Positions 35,048 to 43,165 of a stretch of DNA of 64,000 bases are shown here, piece by piece. A program made the translations under genes and the position numbers. The notes beneath the pieces were generated by a model. It worked only from the letters and a program-made list of their open reading frames with translations. It had not been told where the DNA came from and did no database searches. The stretch covers positions 1-64,000 of the forward strand of contig DILV01000009.1 of assembly GCA_002425225.1 (NCBI GenBank), written 5' to 3'. The stretch is from Thiothrix sp. UBA5583. Lineage in GTDB: Bacteria; Pseudomonadota; Gammaproteobacteria; Thiotrichales; Thiotrichaceae. Every line of letters begins with the position of its first letter. Position 1 is the stretch's first letter.

Positions 35048-35456
35048 AAGGATAGCATAGCTGATTTTTTAGGAGACCGAGTAGTCACACTTTTTCTTCA
35101 ACAAACTGAAACAACTCTTCTTTCTTCATAGATTACCTTCCTGAGACTAAATTTTACCCACACTTCGCCGAGTATACAGCACTGTTTTGTTTTTAAGCAA
35201 TCTTTTTAACAGGGAGGGGTGTGATTAGAAGTGATGCATGGGACATGACAGTTGAAGCCCCCCGAAATCAGATACCGAAATCAGATACCGAAAACAGAAC
35301 CAATTTCGGGAGATGCCAAACTGCCATCCCAACGCTGGCAAAGATCCAATCCCCAATACAGCGGGGTCATTGCCATGACTGCACTGTTGGCTAAATGTGA
35401 CTTCAACTTTTGCTAAAAAGTTGTATCTATGTCGTCTTTCCCCCAGTTTATTTTGA

Positions 35457-36206
35457 TCACACAGGTATCCCCTTCCACTCCCTTCCCCTGTACAAACAGC
35501 CATTCGCGACCACACTGCGGCGCTGGCGGTCTTCCCCAAACGTGCCCCACTGCTTGAAGAAAAACGGCACGCTTTGTTCCTGGCACTGATGGAAAATATT
35601 ATCCACCCATGCCGGTTCCATCTGACGGGCTTTCACTCCACTTTCTCCGCCTACGATCACCCAATGGATACCGGACAGGTCAAGGCTGCCTAGGTCTTCA
35701 AGCAACGGCTCAACCGACAGGAACCGTACTAGCGCGGGAACATCCCTGAGTATGGCCAACCGGCGCAGACCCTGGCGGCGGTTTTCAACGGTGACACCCA
35801 GCCACACGTTGGCATAGCCGCAGCCCCAGTCCGCAGGCAGGTACTTCCTGATATTGCTGGCACGTTTGGTCAGCAGTTGCCAATCCAGATGTGGGGTTGC
35901 CCTGACTAGGTTCCACAGGCGATCCCGTTGGTCGTCATACCCTTGCTTATCCGCCCAGTCACACATGCTGCCACAAAAAACCCTGTGACGTTTCCCCACT
36001 TGTTCTGCCTTGTGGTTCCATTTTGGCGGTTGTCGCCAGTAGTGGTCAGAGAGCCTTTTGTATGGTTCTGCATCAAAATGGTTGCCACCTGTGCGGCGAT
36101 CCAAGGCGGCGGCATAGCAGTTGTCGCAGCCCTGCCCTACTTTTGTACAGCCCCACCAGAGGTTGTGGGTGCTGTCTGTCCAGGAAATGTTGGTTGTATC
36201 AGCCAT
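35457..36206 (-). CDS. Phage Gp37/Gp68-like protein (DUF5131)
   Basis: A 249-aa protein. The N-terminal SWTDSTHNLWWGCTKVGQGC followed by DNCYA gives a Cys-rich C-x6-C-x2-C cluster. The RVFCGSMCDWAD, WLGVTVEN and SVEPLLEDLGSLDL blocks are diagnostic of the Gp37/Gp68 family. It is related to radical-SAM-type folds and common on phages and mobile elements; its biochemical role is not established. It is the last well-defined gene of the leftward operon that starts near 43381. Confidence 0.9.
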   Translation of the reverse strand: MADTTNISWTDSTHNLWWGCTKVGQGCDNCYAAALDRRTGGNHFDAEPYKRLSDHYWRQPPKWNHKAEQVGKRHRVFCGSMCDWADKQGYDDQRDRLWNLVRATPHLDWQLLTKRASNIRKYLPADWGCGYANVWLGVTVENRRQGLRRLAILRDVPALVRFLSVEPLLEDLGSLDLSGIHWVIVGGESGVKARQMEPAWVDNIFHQCQEQSVPFFFKQWGTFGEDRQRRSVVANGCLYRGREWKGIPV

Positions 36207-36208
36207 TG

Positions 36209-36385
36209 TTAGGACTCCATGAGTGCTGCACGGTAGCCGTCCATGAACGGCCTTTGGGCGTAAGTATTCAAACCCCTGAGGTGACGGCGGAAGGGTTCAC
36301 GCTTGAAGCCAGCATCCCGTCCCAGTTGCCAGGCCAGCCGTTGTAGTGGTTTTAAGCCATGAGGTGGCTGGATGAACTTATGCAT
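36209..36385 (-). CDS. Small basic protein, weakly RMF/CrpP-like
   Basis: A 58-aa ORF that overlaps the preceding small gene by 8 bases and ends 3 bases before the Gp37/Gp68-like gene. The second half (WQLGRDAGFKREPF then YAQRPFMDGYRAAL) has the G-x-x-AG ... F-x-x-GYRxA spacing seen in ribosome modulation factor and CrpP-like small proteins. The similarity is faint. It is kept in a tight operon, which supports it being real. Confidence 0.45.
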   Translation of the reverse strand: MHKFIQPPHGLKPLQRLAWQLGRDAGFKREPFRRHLRGLNTYAQRPFMDGYRAALMES

Positions 36386-36497
36386 CTGTAGATGTCCCCG
36401 GTGTGGATTTCGCTGGTTGGTTCAGGAGGGCTTTCAATTCTGACAACTTGCCCCGCTGTTCTGGTGTCATGCTAGCAATGAGTTTTTCCATCAGCAT
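36378..36497 (-). CDS. Small protein (39 aa), unknown function
   Basis: ATG at 36497 is preceded by a strong GAGGAG site. The peptide (MLMEKLIASMTPEQRGKLSE then LKALLNQP) looks helical with a Pro/Thr-rich tail. It lies 11 bases downstream of the FtsK-like gene, so it belongs to the same transcript. No family recognised. Confidence 0.55.
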   Translation of the reverse strand: MLMEKLIASMTPEQRGKLSELKALLNQPAKSTPGTSTDA

Positions 36498-36508
36498 GTT
36501 TTGTCTCC

Positions 36509-38353
36509 TCATTTCCCATTCCGGCAATATTCGGGCCAGCGTTTACGCTGTCCTGCAACAGCCGCCTCAACCTCTCTTTCTGTCACCAATGCCCCATGGA
36601 AACGCTGCAATTCCGTACAGCCAGGGAACAATCCGTAGGCATCGCCCTTATCCAGCAGTTGTTCTGCCCCTTCCCGGTCAAGGATAATCTTGGAATCCCC
36701 CTTGCTCATGACGTGCAAGGCAATGCGGCTGGGGATGTTGGAGCGGATCAGGGGTGTGACCACATCTTTTTCAGGGCGCTGGGTGGTGGGCATCAGGTGG
36801 ATACCTGCTGCCCGTGATTTTTGCGCCAGGCGAATAATCATGTCCTCCGCTTCGGTGGCTTCGACTTCACGTCCGTCTTCATCCATGACCTTGGTCATTT
36901 TGCCCATCATTCGGTCAAGCATGATGAAGTCGGCAAATTCCTCCCACAGGGCTACCGCATAAGGCAGGGGGGCATCCGCCCGCTTGGCATTGTACTGGGC
37001 AATATTCCGTACCCGTGCCGCCCTCATCAGTCCATAGCGGTGTTCCATTTCATCAATCAGTTCTTCCAGCATAGGGCGGACATTTTTCATGTCGGTAATG
37101 ATGCTGCCTTCCACAAACGGGGAACCCTCATACAAGCCCAGTTCAAGCTGTTTGGGGTCAACCATGCGTATCCGCAGCATGTCCGGGGTACTTTTCGCCA
37201 TCATGCTGACCAGGATGGTGTTCAGGAGGACGGATTTGCCCATGCCGGTCGTACCCGCAATCAGCAGGTGGATCAGGTCAGGCAGGGAAGCCATTTTAGG
37301 GTTGCCGACTGTATCCACCCCCAGCAGCAACGCCAGTGGTTCATTGAATGTCTGCCAGCTTGCTGTATCCATTAGATCAGCCAGCTTGACCACACCGCGT
37401 TCGGCATTGGGCACTTCAATCGCCCCGCAGTCTGTACCGCGCACATGCTCGGTAATCCCCACCGAACCACTGGAGCGGAAGACGGAGGCAATTTTTTGCG
37501 CCTCGCGGGTCAAGGTTTTCAGGTCTTTGTCCAGCGGCACTTTCACCATGAAGGTGGTCAGCACCGGCCCGACAGCAACCTGCTGTACGCTGATGTAATC
37601 CAGCTTGCGGGCATTCAGTACCGCCTGCATTTTGGCTTTCAGTGCAGCGTCAGGACTGCTGTCTTTGGTCACAGGTACTGGCAGCGCCTTTTCCTGCGGT
37701 GCTGCCTTGACACTGGGCAACAGTGCCGTAACACCAGCCCCGATCAGGTCAAACAAGCCAGCCAGCTTGCTCAGCGGATCACCCATGCGGATGGATGCCC
37801 CCAGGGCAATGGCAGTACCGGCTGCGGCAATCCAGGCGGGTTGCGCCCCGGAGGCCAGCAGCAAGTCAAGTGCATAGCGCCCCAGCTCCCCACCATCAAA
37901 CCCACATACTTCCAGCACCGGCAGGCTGGCAACAGTAATGCCGATGGCATAGCCGATGGCAGCACTCAGGCGCTGGATATTGGTGCGTATCGCCCATTGC
38001 AGCCCATACAGACCAGCACCGATTCCAACGCCTGTGCCATCACCAGCCACCAACACCACTGGTTGCAGCCAGGTTGGCACAGGTAGCTTGACCGATGCCA
38101 GTACCGGGGCGGCTGCATCCCATGCTTCCAACACCCCCCAGGTGGCTGCTAGGCCGATACCCGTACCCAGCACCAGTTCAGGGCGGATGTGTGGCAGGCT
38201 CACATGCCTTACCCAAGCGAATTGCTGCGTCAGCCGTTGGGCTGCTGGCTTTACGGGTGCGCTGCTGGTATTGCCTGCGACAGCACGTTGTTTGCTGGCC
38301 CTGGCCTGACGGCGGCGGGCATTACTGAAAATGGGCAGGGTTAACGTAGCCAT
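36509..38353 (-). CDS. FtsK/SpoIIIE-type DNA translocase
   Basis: A 614-aa protein. The N-terminal third has several hydrophobic segments (about residues 55-200), giving a membrane domain. The motor domain has Walker A IAGTTGMGKSVLLN at about residues 361-374, a Walker B-like YAVALWEEFADF near 466-477, and the FtsK blocks TTQRPEKDVVTPLIRSNIPS and GEGAEQLL-like DREGAEQLLDKGD. A winged C-terminal gamma domain is not obvious. Shorter than chromosomal FtsK (about 1300 aa in E. coli). A plasmid-type translocase for partition, mobilisation or another membrane machine; see the operon finding. Confidence 0.88.
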   Translation of the reverse strand: MATLTLPIFSNARRRQARASKQRAVAGNTSSAPVKPAAQRLTQQFAWVRHVSLPHIRPELVLGTGIGLAATWGVLEAWDAAAPVLASVKLPVPTWLQPVVLVAGDGTGVGIGAGLYGLQWAIRTNIQRLSAAIGYAIGITVASLPVLEVCGFDGGELGRYALDLLLASGAQPAWIAAAGTAIALGASIRMGDPLSKLAGLFDLIGAGVTALLPSVKAAPQEKALPVPVTKDSSPDAALKAKMQAVLNARKLDYISVQQVAVGPVLTTFMVKVPLDKDLKTLTREAQKIASVFRSSGSVGITEHVRGTDCGAIEVPNAERGVVKLADLMDTASWQTFNEPLALLLGVDTVGNPKMASLPDLIHLLIAGTTGMGKSVLLNTILVSMMAKSTPDMLRIRMVDPKQLELGLYEGSPFVEGSIITDMKNVRPMLEELIDEMEHRYGLMRAARVRNIAQYNAKRADAPLPYAVALWEEFADFIMLDRMMGKMTKVMDEDGREVEATEAEDMIIRLAQKSRAAGIHLMPTTQRPEKDVVTPLIRSNIPSRIALHVMSKGDSKIILDREGAEQLLDKGDAYGLFPGCTELQRFHGALVTEREVEAAVAGQRKRWPEYCRNGK

Positions 38354-38364
38354 TGTTCCAGTCC

Positions 38365-38568
38365 TTATTGTGTGTTCAGGTAGGTATTCATGTTGTGTTG
38401 TTGCAGCAACCTGCGGATAGCTTCCACAGGTTCCCGCTGATACAGGTTGATTTCATCCTGCAACTCCTTCAGTACCGCTTTCATGCCTTCTTCCAGGATG
38501 CATTGCCGCAGGGTGTCCATATAAGCAGCGACATTCGTCAGCATTTGGGCTTCACTCAGGGTTTCCAT
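38365..38568 (-). CDS. Small acidic helical protein between two membrane-protein genes
   Basis: 67 aa from ATG 38568; the ATG two codons upstream directly abuts AAGGAG, so the downstream one has better spacing. The sequence is amphipathic (METLSEAQMLTNVAAYMDTL, LKELQDEINLYQREPVEAIR). It lies between the FtsK-like gene and the 570-aa membrane protein with only short gaps, so it is probably a partner in the same complex or a regulator. No family recognised. Confidence 0.6.
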   Translation of the reverse strand: METLSEAQMLTNVAAYMDTLRQCILEEGMKAVLKELQDEINLYQREPVEAIRRLLQQHNMNTYLNTQ

Positions 38569-38582
38569 TGCCATCTCCTTGT

Positions 38583-40295
38583 TTATGCAGCGGTCAGGCC
38601 ATCCAGGTTAATTTCTTGCTGGCGGGCATTACGCCGCTCAGCCAGTGATACAACACCTGCCTTTTCCGGGGTGCTGGCAGGTTTTGTGTCGGGTTGGTAG
38701 TGGTATGTGCCCGCGAGGTGTTGTCGCATCACGTTGCGCAGGGTGTCTTCGTCAACCCATTCATAGGTCACACCACGGTTGCCAAATGGTTTTGACCACA
38801 TGTAGCCGTTGCGGTACAGGATTAGTTTGGACTCGCTGATATAAGCCTTGCGGATGCCTTCGCCATGGGCGTTCCTGATCTTGTTGAAAAAGAAATCATT
38901 GGATACGTTCCCACCAAAGTTCTGCATCAAAAGCACTAACGCCTGCTGATGTCCTTCTTTAATTTTGAACCCATCCTCGTCACGGATGACAGATAGGTCG
39001 ATCCAATCATTGAGTGTTGACAGTACGGCCTGTTTGAACTGCTCAACTTCATCAACAGGAATGCTGGCTAACGGTTTTTCTGTTTTAGCCAAACTTTCTT
39101 GTCCATGTAGCGGAAACTGACCCGCATCTAGCCCACGTTTAGCCCGCGAAAAAAGGCGGTTTTGGGCGGTTTTGAACAGCAGCAGCCCTAAACCAGTGGT
39201 GGCTGCAACCCATGAAGCCCCGGATGAATCCACATCATCGTCTTTGGCTGACGTATTTTTGAAATCCAGATTGATAGTCATCATCACCAGCAATTCCAGT
39301 GAAATTGCCAGCAATGCGCCGAAAATCAGTGAGTTGCGCTTATGGTCGCTGGCTTGTTCCTGCGTATAACCCAGCCAAACCTGGGCGGCAGCGATCATGT
39401 CATTGACGGGCAGGGCAGGGGGTGTGCCCTGTAATGTTCTGCGGGCTTCTTCAAGTTGCTGTCCTGCATTTTTGTAGGATTCTGACTGGCTAGCCATGTT
39501 TTTTGCCTGGCTAGCTAAACCGGAACTCCATTTAGCCAGGTTTAGCTGAAGCTGGCTAAGTTCCTCACAGCCATTGGCGGGCACTTTTGAGTAGCTGCTT
39601 TTGGTGCTGCACCCCTTCGTGGCAACCCATACCGTTGTGGCTGGCTTGTCTTTGCCATCCAGATAAATACGGATGCCTGATGCGTTCACAGCGGGACGGT
39701 TTTGAATGGCGTTAATTTTGTCACGCAAGGATTGCTGCAACGCAAGATCGTCTGCATCAGGTGCATTGGACTCAAGACGGGTATCTGCGGCATCGACAGA
39801 TGCTTCAGCCGCTTTCACCACAAATGCAGCCTGTTGCCGTGCCAGCTCTGCATCCATGCCACTGTTGGCATTCTGGGTGGCGTAAAGACTCCCCAGCCCG
39901 ATGGTCGCAAACAGGCTGAACCCGCGCAGGATGTTGACGCTGATCCGCTTGTCCCAACTCTGCCGGTACTTCCGGGTACGCGGGATCAGCACCTTGGCGA
40001 TGTCCGCCACAAAGAAGATGATGGGTAACAGTACAGCGGATACTGCATCCATGCTGGAACCGAGGATGTACCAGAACAGCATGTTGGCCCCGCTAGAGGC
40101 TTCCCAAACCGCAATGTGGGAGGCCACACCAATGGCAGGCAACACAGCTTGCTGTTTACGGTAATGCCAGATACCAGCACCCACGGCGAATACCAGCATC
40201 AAGGCCGCTGCCAGCAGCACATCCTGCTGGGAAATTCCCTCCAGTACACTGTTGGCAGACTGTACGGTTTGGGATGGTTGTTCCATGGTATCCAT
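38583..40295 (-). CDS. Large membrane protein of unknown function, partner of the FtsK-like gene
   Basis: 570 aa from ATG 40295, which follows CAGGAAG with normal spacing. Hydrophobic segments near residues 25-45, 60-105 and 125-145 are followed by a long helical, Gln/Ala-rich region with a Cys pair (KGCSTK and NGCEEL). A further membrane helix (IFGALLAISLELLVMMTI) comes next. The C-terminal soluble part has a winged-helix-like stretch (FFFNKIRNAHGEGIRKAYIS, LYRNGYMWSKPFG). No family recognised. It is strictly clustered with the translocase. Confidence 0.75.
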   Translation of the reverse strand: MDTMEQPSQTVQSANSVLEGISQQDVLLAAALMLVFAVGAGIWHYRKQQAVLPAIGVASHIAVWEASSGANMLFWYILGSSMDAVSAVLLPIIFFVADIAKVLIPRTRKYRQSWDKRISVNILRGFSLFATIGLGSLYATQNANSGMDAELARQQAAFVVKAAEASVDAADTRLESNAPDADDLALQQSLRDKINAIQNRPAVNASGIRIYLDGKDKPATTVWVATKGCSTKSSYSKVPANGCEELSQLQLNLAKWSSGLASQAKNMASQSESYKNAGQQLEEARRTLQGTPPALPVNDMIAAAQVWLGYTQEQASDHKRNSLIFGALLAISLELLVMMTINLDFKNTSAKDDDVDSSGASWVAATTGLGLLLFKTAQNRLFSRAKRGLDAGQFPLHGQESLAKTEKPLASIPVDEVEQFKQAVLSTLNDWIDLSVIRDEDGFKIKEGHQQALVLLMQNFGGNVSNDFFFNKIRNAHGEGIRKAYISESKLILYRNGYMWSKPFGNRGVTYEWVDEDTLRNVMRQHLAGTYHYQPDTKPASTPEKAGVVSLAERRNARQQEINLDGLTAA

Positions 40296-40376
40296 AGCTG
40301 ACTTCCTGCGCTCTGTTTGCAATGGTTGGTTGACGGGGTAGGGCGGCTGACCACCCTACCCTTTCCTGTTCATGTT

Positions 40377-40946
40377 TTATTCGGTGTCTTGGCTAATTTG
40401 GGGGCTATCGGCATGGATGCCCAAACCCTCATCAGCAGCAGTTCCCAGTGCCTGGGTGTACCGGTCTGGTACGGTGACACCCTTTTCCAGCCCTGCCATG
40501 CCCATTGCCAGCAGGCGTGGGGCGATGTCCAAGCCATCGGCAAAGAACATCAGCGGCTCATCCCGGCTGATGTGCCCTGCTCGCTTTTTGTCCGGCAATT
40601 CCTGGAACTGGACTGAGGTGTTTTGCAGCAGGCTTTCCAGCGCCTGGCGTGATGACTCGAAGTACCTTGATTCAGGTTCAGGGGCTGTAATGCCCCATAC
40701 TTGCACCCTGATCTTGCGGTGTTTGATTTGTATAACCAGCCCATTGCCAGAATGGACAGAGACAACCTGGCACATTACCCTGCCCGCCTGCCCAAGGGTT
40801 GACAGCACGGCATACAGCACCAGCCCGGACAGCACCATCAAGCTGATGGCATAGCCCCCTGCCGGTTGCAGCAGCACCGCCAGCAAGGCCAGTGCGGTGA
40901 TGGTCAACAGGTAGGCTTGTAAAGCAGGGTTAATGTGTGCGTGCAT
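40377..40946 (-). CDS. Membrane-anchored protein with a degenerate SNase-like domain
   Basis: A 189-aa protein with two N-terminal membrane helices (about residues 10-55). A region resembling staphylococcal nuclease follows: VVSVHSGNGLVIQI, then KIRVQVWGITAPEPESRYF where IRxxxxxxxxPE aligns with the SNase Arg-Glu block, and a later GLDIAPRLLAMGMAG resembling the helix of that fold. The DGDT calcium site is changed to SGNG, so activity is doubtful. It overlaps the next small gene start. Confidence 0.55.
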   Translation of the reverse strand: MHAHINPALQAYLLTITALALLAVLLQPAGGYAISLMVLSGLVLYAVLSTLGQAGRVMCQVVSVHSGNGLVIQIKHRKIRVQVWGITAPEPESRYFESSRQALESLLQNTSVQFQELPDKKRAGHISRDEPLMFFADGLDIAPRLLAMGMAGLEKGVTVPDRYTQALGTAADEGLGIHADSPQISQDTE

Positions 40947-41097
40947 AATCCCATCCCTGACTGGTCAGGAAACCAAGTCGTTGCGCCCAAGCCCTAGCAT
41001 CACTACCTGCCCGGTTCAATACGCCCATGATTTGGCTGCGTTGACGTTGCTCATGCCTTCTCTTTTTCAGGGACGCCATATCTTTTCCTGTGTTCAT
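40930..41097 (-). CDS. Small basic protein (55 aa)
   Basis: ATG at 41097; the peptide has a strongly basic N-terminal half (LKKRRHEQRQRSQIM) and a Trp-containing C-terminal half. It overlaps the start of the SNase-like gene by 17 bases. The basic helix may bind nucleic acid, but this is only suggested by charge. No family recognised. Confidence 0.45.
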   Translation of the reverse strand: MNTGKDMASLKKRRHEQRQRSQIMGVLNRAGSDARAWAQRLGFLTSQGWDYARTH

Positions 41098-41113
41098 GAC
41101 CCACCTTTATCCT

Positions 41114-41272
41114 TTATGGTTGTTGTCCGTCATCGGTGTCCGTGGTGACACTCCCCTTGCCATCGTTGAATTCGGCATTGAACGGGGTGTCCTGCGCATA
41201 AGCATCTGTTACCCGATCCCACCAGTCATCGGCATCGGTGGTGGTGGATGTATTTGCGTTTGCCAGTGTCAT
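41114..41272 (-). CDS. Small very acidic protein (52 aa)
   Basis: ATG at 41272 follows AAGGAG with 7-base spacing. The peptide is rich in Asp, Thr and Asn (TTTDADDWWDRVTDAYAQD) and has no basic cluster. It lies a few bases after the 85-aa membrane-protein gene in the same operon. No family recognised; the high negative charge resembles DNA-mimic or anti-defence peptides, but nothing further supports that. Confidence 0.5.
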   Translation of the reverse strand: MTLANANTSTTTDADDWWDRVTDAYAQDTPFNAEFNDGKGSVTTDTDDGQQP

Positions 41273-41275
41273 CAC

Positions 41276-41533
41276 TTACTCCTTGCCCTTGCTATCCAGC
41301 AACATGGCTGAGCCAATCACCATAGCCGTACCCAGCCAGGCAAAGACACCACCGTAGAAACCCGTGGTCAGGCTGCGCACATAGGTAGGGCCAGCCAGGT
41401 TAAGGCTCACGCTCAGGCCAAAACCCTGGATAGCGGGATAGCCAGCCGCTGTCATTAAGGAATGGGCGCCGATCAGCAGGACTGCCAGCCCTGACAGGAA
41501 CAGCGGAAAACCAAAGAATGCTTTTATGTTCAT
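41276..41533 (-). CDS. Small membrane protein (85 aa)
   Basis: ATG 41533 (AGGAG 8 bases upstream) gives a protein with two or three hydrophobic segments: FFGFPLFLSGLAVLLIGAHS, and later GVFAWLGTAMVIGSAMLL. The stop lies 4 bases before the acidic small gene. No family recognised. Confidence 0.6.
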   Translation of the reverse strand: MNIKAFFGFPLFLSGLAVLLIGAHSLMTAAGYPAIQGFGLSVSLNLAGPTYVRSLTTGFYGGVFAWLGTAMVIGSAMLLDSKGKE

Positions 41534-41534
41534 C

Positions 41535-41963
41535 TCAGTAACTCCTGAATAATCCAACCATCTTCCCTTGAATCTGCACCCGGCCCGGCGCGTAAAAGCT
41601 GGATGTCAAGTTGCTGTTTTCGGGGCGCAGTTCTACCAGCCCGTCCGGGAACAAGCTGGAGATGTCTGTTGTCTGAGACATGCCAGCGTCCGGGTGATGC
41701 AGCTCTACCCTCACCCCTGGTGCGTGCCGGTAGTAGCGTTTCAAGGTGGATTCTTCCCGGTCTACCAGAGCCACCACGATTTCACCGTTGCGGGCTTCTT
41801 CTTGGTGCTGGATGACGACGAAATCACCGTCCATGATGCCGATGCCAACCATCGTCTCGCCGCGTACTTCCAGCACATAACGCCCCTTGCCGGTAAACAG
41901 TTCCTGCGGGTTGATTTCCCCTGATCCGTGCGTACTCATGCTGTTATCAGTCTTGATGCCCAT
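41535..41963 (-). CDS. LexA/UmuD-like S24 domain protein with Thr at the catalytic Ser position
   Basis: 142 aa from ATG 41963 (GGGAGGA upstream). LEVRGETMVGIGIMDGDFVV at about residues 31-50 is the S24 peptidase core, which normally reads V-x-G-x-S-M. Here Thr replaces the nucleophile Ser. The Lys region (STLKRYYR) is kept. There is no N-terminal DNA-binding domain, so it resembles a free LexA/UmuD C-terminal domain. It may be inactive for self-cleavage or use Thr. It overlaps the upstream gene by 17 bases. Confidence 0.75.
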   Translation of the reverse strand: MGIKTDNSMSTHGSGEINPQELFTGKGRYVLEVRGETMVGIGIMDGDFVVIQHQEEARNGEIVVALVDREESTLKRYYRHAPGVRVELHHPDAGMSQTTDISSLFPDGLVELRPENSNLTSSFYAPGRVQIQGKMVGLFRSY

Positions 41964-42276
41964 TGCCGATCCTCCCATTGGTTTGCCCTGCCGTTTCCTT
42001 CCATACCATCCCGGTATGGTCATTAATCAATTTTGCCCAGACTAATGACGACAAACTGGTGTCGTAGTCGTAGAGTTTCGCTCCCTCTTCTTGCGTAAGC
42101 TCGGTTAAAAATGTTGTCTGGTTCCTACCTTTGAAGTCCTTCCAACGAACAATCAGGGTGTAGGTTTTAACGTGATCGGCCATTTTTACTCCCTGTTCCT
42201 GTGTGTACAGCGGGTCGGCGTTTTCCATGCCGGTGGGTAACACATCTACAGGTGTCCTTGCTTTTTTCTTGCTCAT
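41947..42276 (-). CDS. Hypothetical soluble protein (109 aa)
   Basis: The start at ATG 42276 overlaps the stop of the upstream gene (ATGA). The peptide is mixed polar (KTYTLIVRWKDFKGRNQTTF, LTELTQEEGAKLYDYDTS). Nothing indicates export. No family recognised; its role is only suggested by being in the FtsK-type operon. Confidence 0.55.
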   Translation of the reverse strand: MSKKKARTPVDVLPTGMENADPLYTQEQGVKMADHVKTYTLIVRWKDFKGRNQTTFLTELTQEEGAKLYDYDTSLSSLVWAKLINDHTGMVWKETAGQTNGRIGNGHQD

Positions 42277-42482
42277 GCCGCATACCCCTTCACTTGGGTT
42301 AACTGGTTCAGGAAACCCAGCAATTGCCCCCAGGTCAGTTTCCTTTCGATGACCTTGTAGCATCCGACTGGCTGACCGCCTTCGGTCACGTAGCCCTCCC
42401 GACTGGTGAACCTGATCACCTGGAACAAGGGTTCTGCCGGATTGGTGGACTCATCACAGATGATTTCAGCTTCACCGTTCAT
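42273..42482 (-). CDS. Hypothetical small protein (69 aa)
   Basis: ATG at 42482, overlapping the upstream membrane-protein gene by 11 bases. Sequence includes EAEIICDESTNPAEPLFQVI and a Trp-Gly-Gln-Leu-Leu C-terminal helix. No family recognised. Confidence 0.5.
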   Translation of the reverse strand: MNGEAEIICDESTNPAEPLFQVIRFTSREGYVTEGGQPVGCYKVIERKLTWGQLLGFLNQLTQVKGYAA

Positions 42483-42717
42483 TGTTTGCCCCACGGTTCT
42501 TGAGCCAGTAAACCGCCATGACTACCGGCGTGATGACCAGATAGGCCACAACGCCGAGCAGCAATGCCCCCATGGGGAATGCGCCCCATGTCCAGCGGTC
42601 TGTTTCCAGCCAATAATTGCTGACAGGGACAAGGAAGAATGTGATGCCAGTGGCAACTACAATCGCTAGGGTGTAGTAGCCGAGCAGTTTGAGTGATTGT
42701 CGGTGTAACGTTTTCAT
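42472..42717 (-). CDS. Small two-helix membrane protein (81 aa)
   Basis: Hydrophobic segments LLGYYTLAIVVATGITFFLV and MGALLLGVVAYLVITPVVMA, with a basic cytoplasmic tail (KNRGANNER). The start lies just after the stop of the upstream gene. No family recognised. Confidence 0.6.
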   Translation of the reverse strand: MKTLHRQSLKLLGYYTLAIVVATGITFFLVPVSNYWLETDRWTWGAFPMGALLLGVVAYLVITPVVMAVYWLKNRGANNER

Positions 42718-42720
42718 GCC

Positions 42721-43152
42721 TCACTCCCTCTGGCCTTCCACGATTGCCCCGTAAATAGTGGTCGTGAATTCATCCAGCGCTTCATGGATAACTGCTGGAT
42801 GCGGCATCATGGCGCAGTAGCCTTGTCGCTCTGGGTCAGCCTCCCGTTCCCAGTGGATTACCCAGGCAGACTCTTCACCATCGTCCCTGCCGTCGTAGAA
42901 GTAGACCGGCTCCTCTTTGGAGAGCTGCCACCCAGCACCTTGGGGCTGGCGCAGGGTTTCAACCGCTGGTTCTGTCTCAGGGCGGTCAACACCGTAACCC
43001 AGCTTGATATAACGGTTTTCCTGCACACGGGCAGGTTTCATCCACTGCCAGCCCATACACTGACTGGCGCAGCAGTTGGACTGATGGGGCGAACAGGTCA
43101 GCGGGCAGAGTTTTTGTGCTGCCGCAGCTTCGGTGTGGGTGGGGATTGGCAT
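42721..43152 (-). CDS. Cys-rich mobile-element protein (143 aa)
   Basis: The N-terminal 35 residues contain five Cys (CPLTCSPHQSNCCASQC), a possible metal site, followed by MGWQWM. This CP...C...C pattern is common in small phage and plasmid proteins of unknown function. The second half is soluble and acidic. It is 13 bases downstream of the first gene of the operon. Confidence 0.6.
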   Translation of the reverse strand: MPIPTHTEAAAAQKLCPLTCSPHQSNCCASQCMGWQWMKPARVQENRYIKLGYGVDRPETEPAVETLRQPQGAGWQLSKEEPVYFYDGRDDGEESAWVIHWEREADPERQGYCAMMPHPAVIHEALDEFTTTIYGAIVEGQRE

Positions 43153-43165
43153 GGGTGACTCCTTC

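Noticed and set aside
35265-35300. Direct repeat CGAAATCAGATAC as a possible CRISPR or regulatory array
   Set aside because: Only two copies with no spacers; too short for an array. No CRISPR array was seen anywhere in the window.
35225-35539. 104-codon minus-strand frame
   Set aside because: It overlaps the end of the Gp37/Gp68-like gene in another frame and includes short direct repeats; no protein-like pattern.
37445-38086. 213-codon plus-strand frame opposite the FtsK-like gene
   Set aside because: It is antisense to a gene with clear FtsK motifs and contains no domain; His/Gln-rich shadow.
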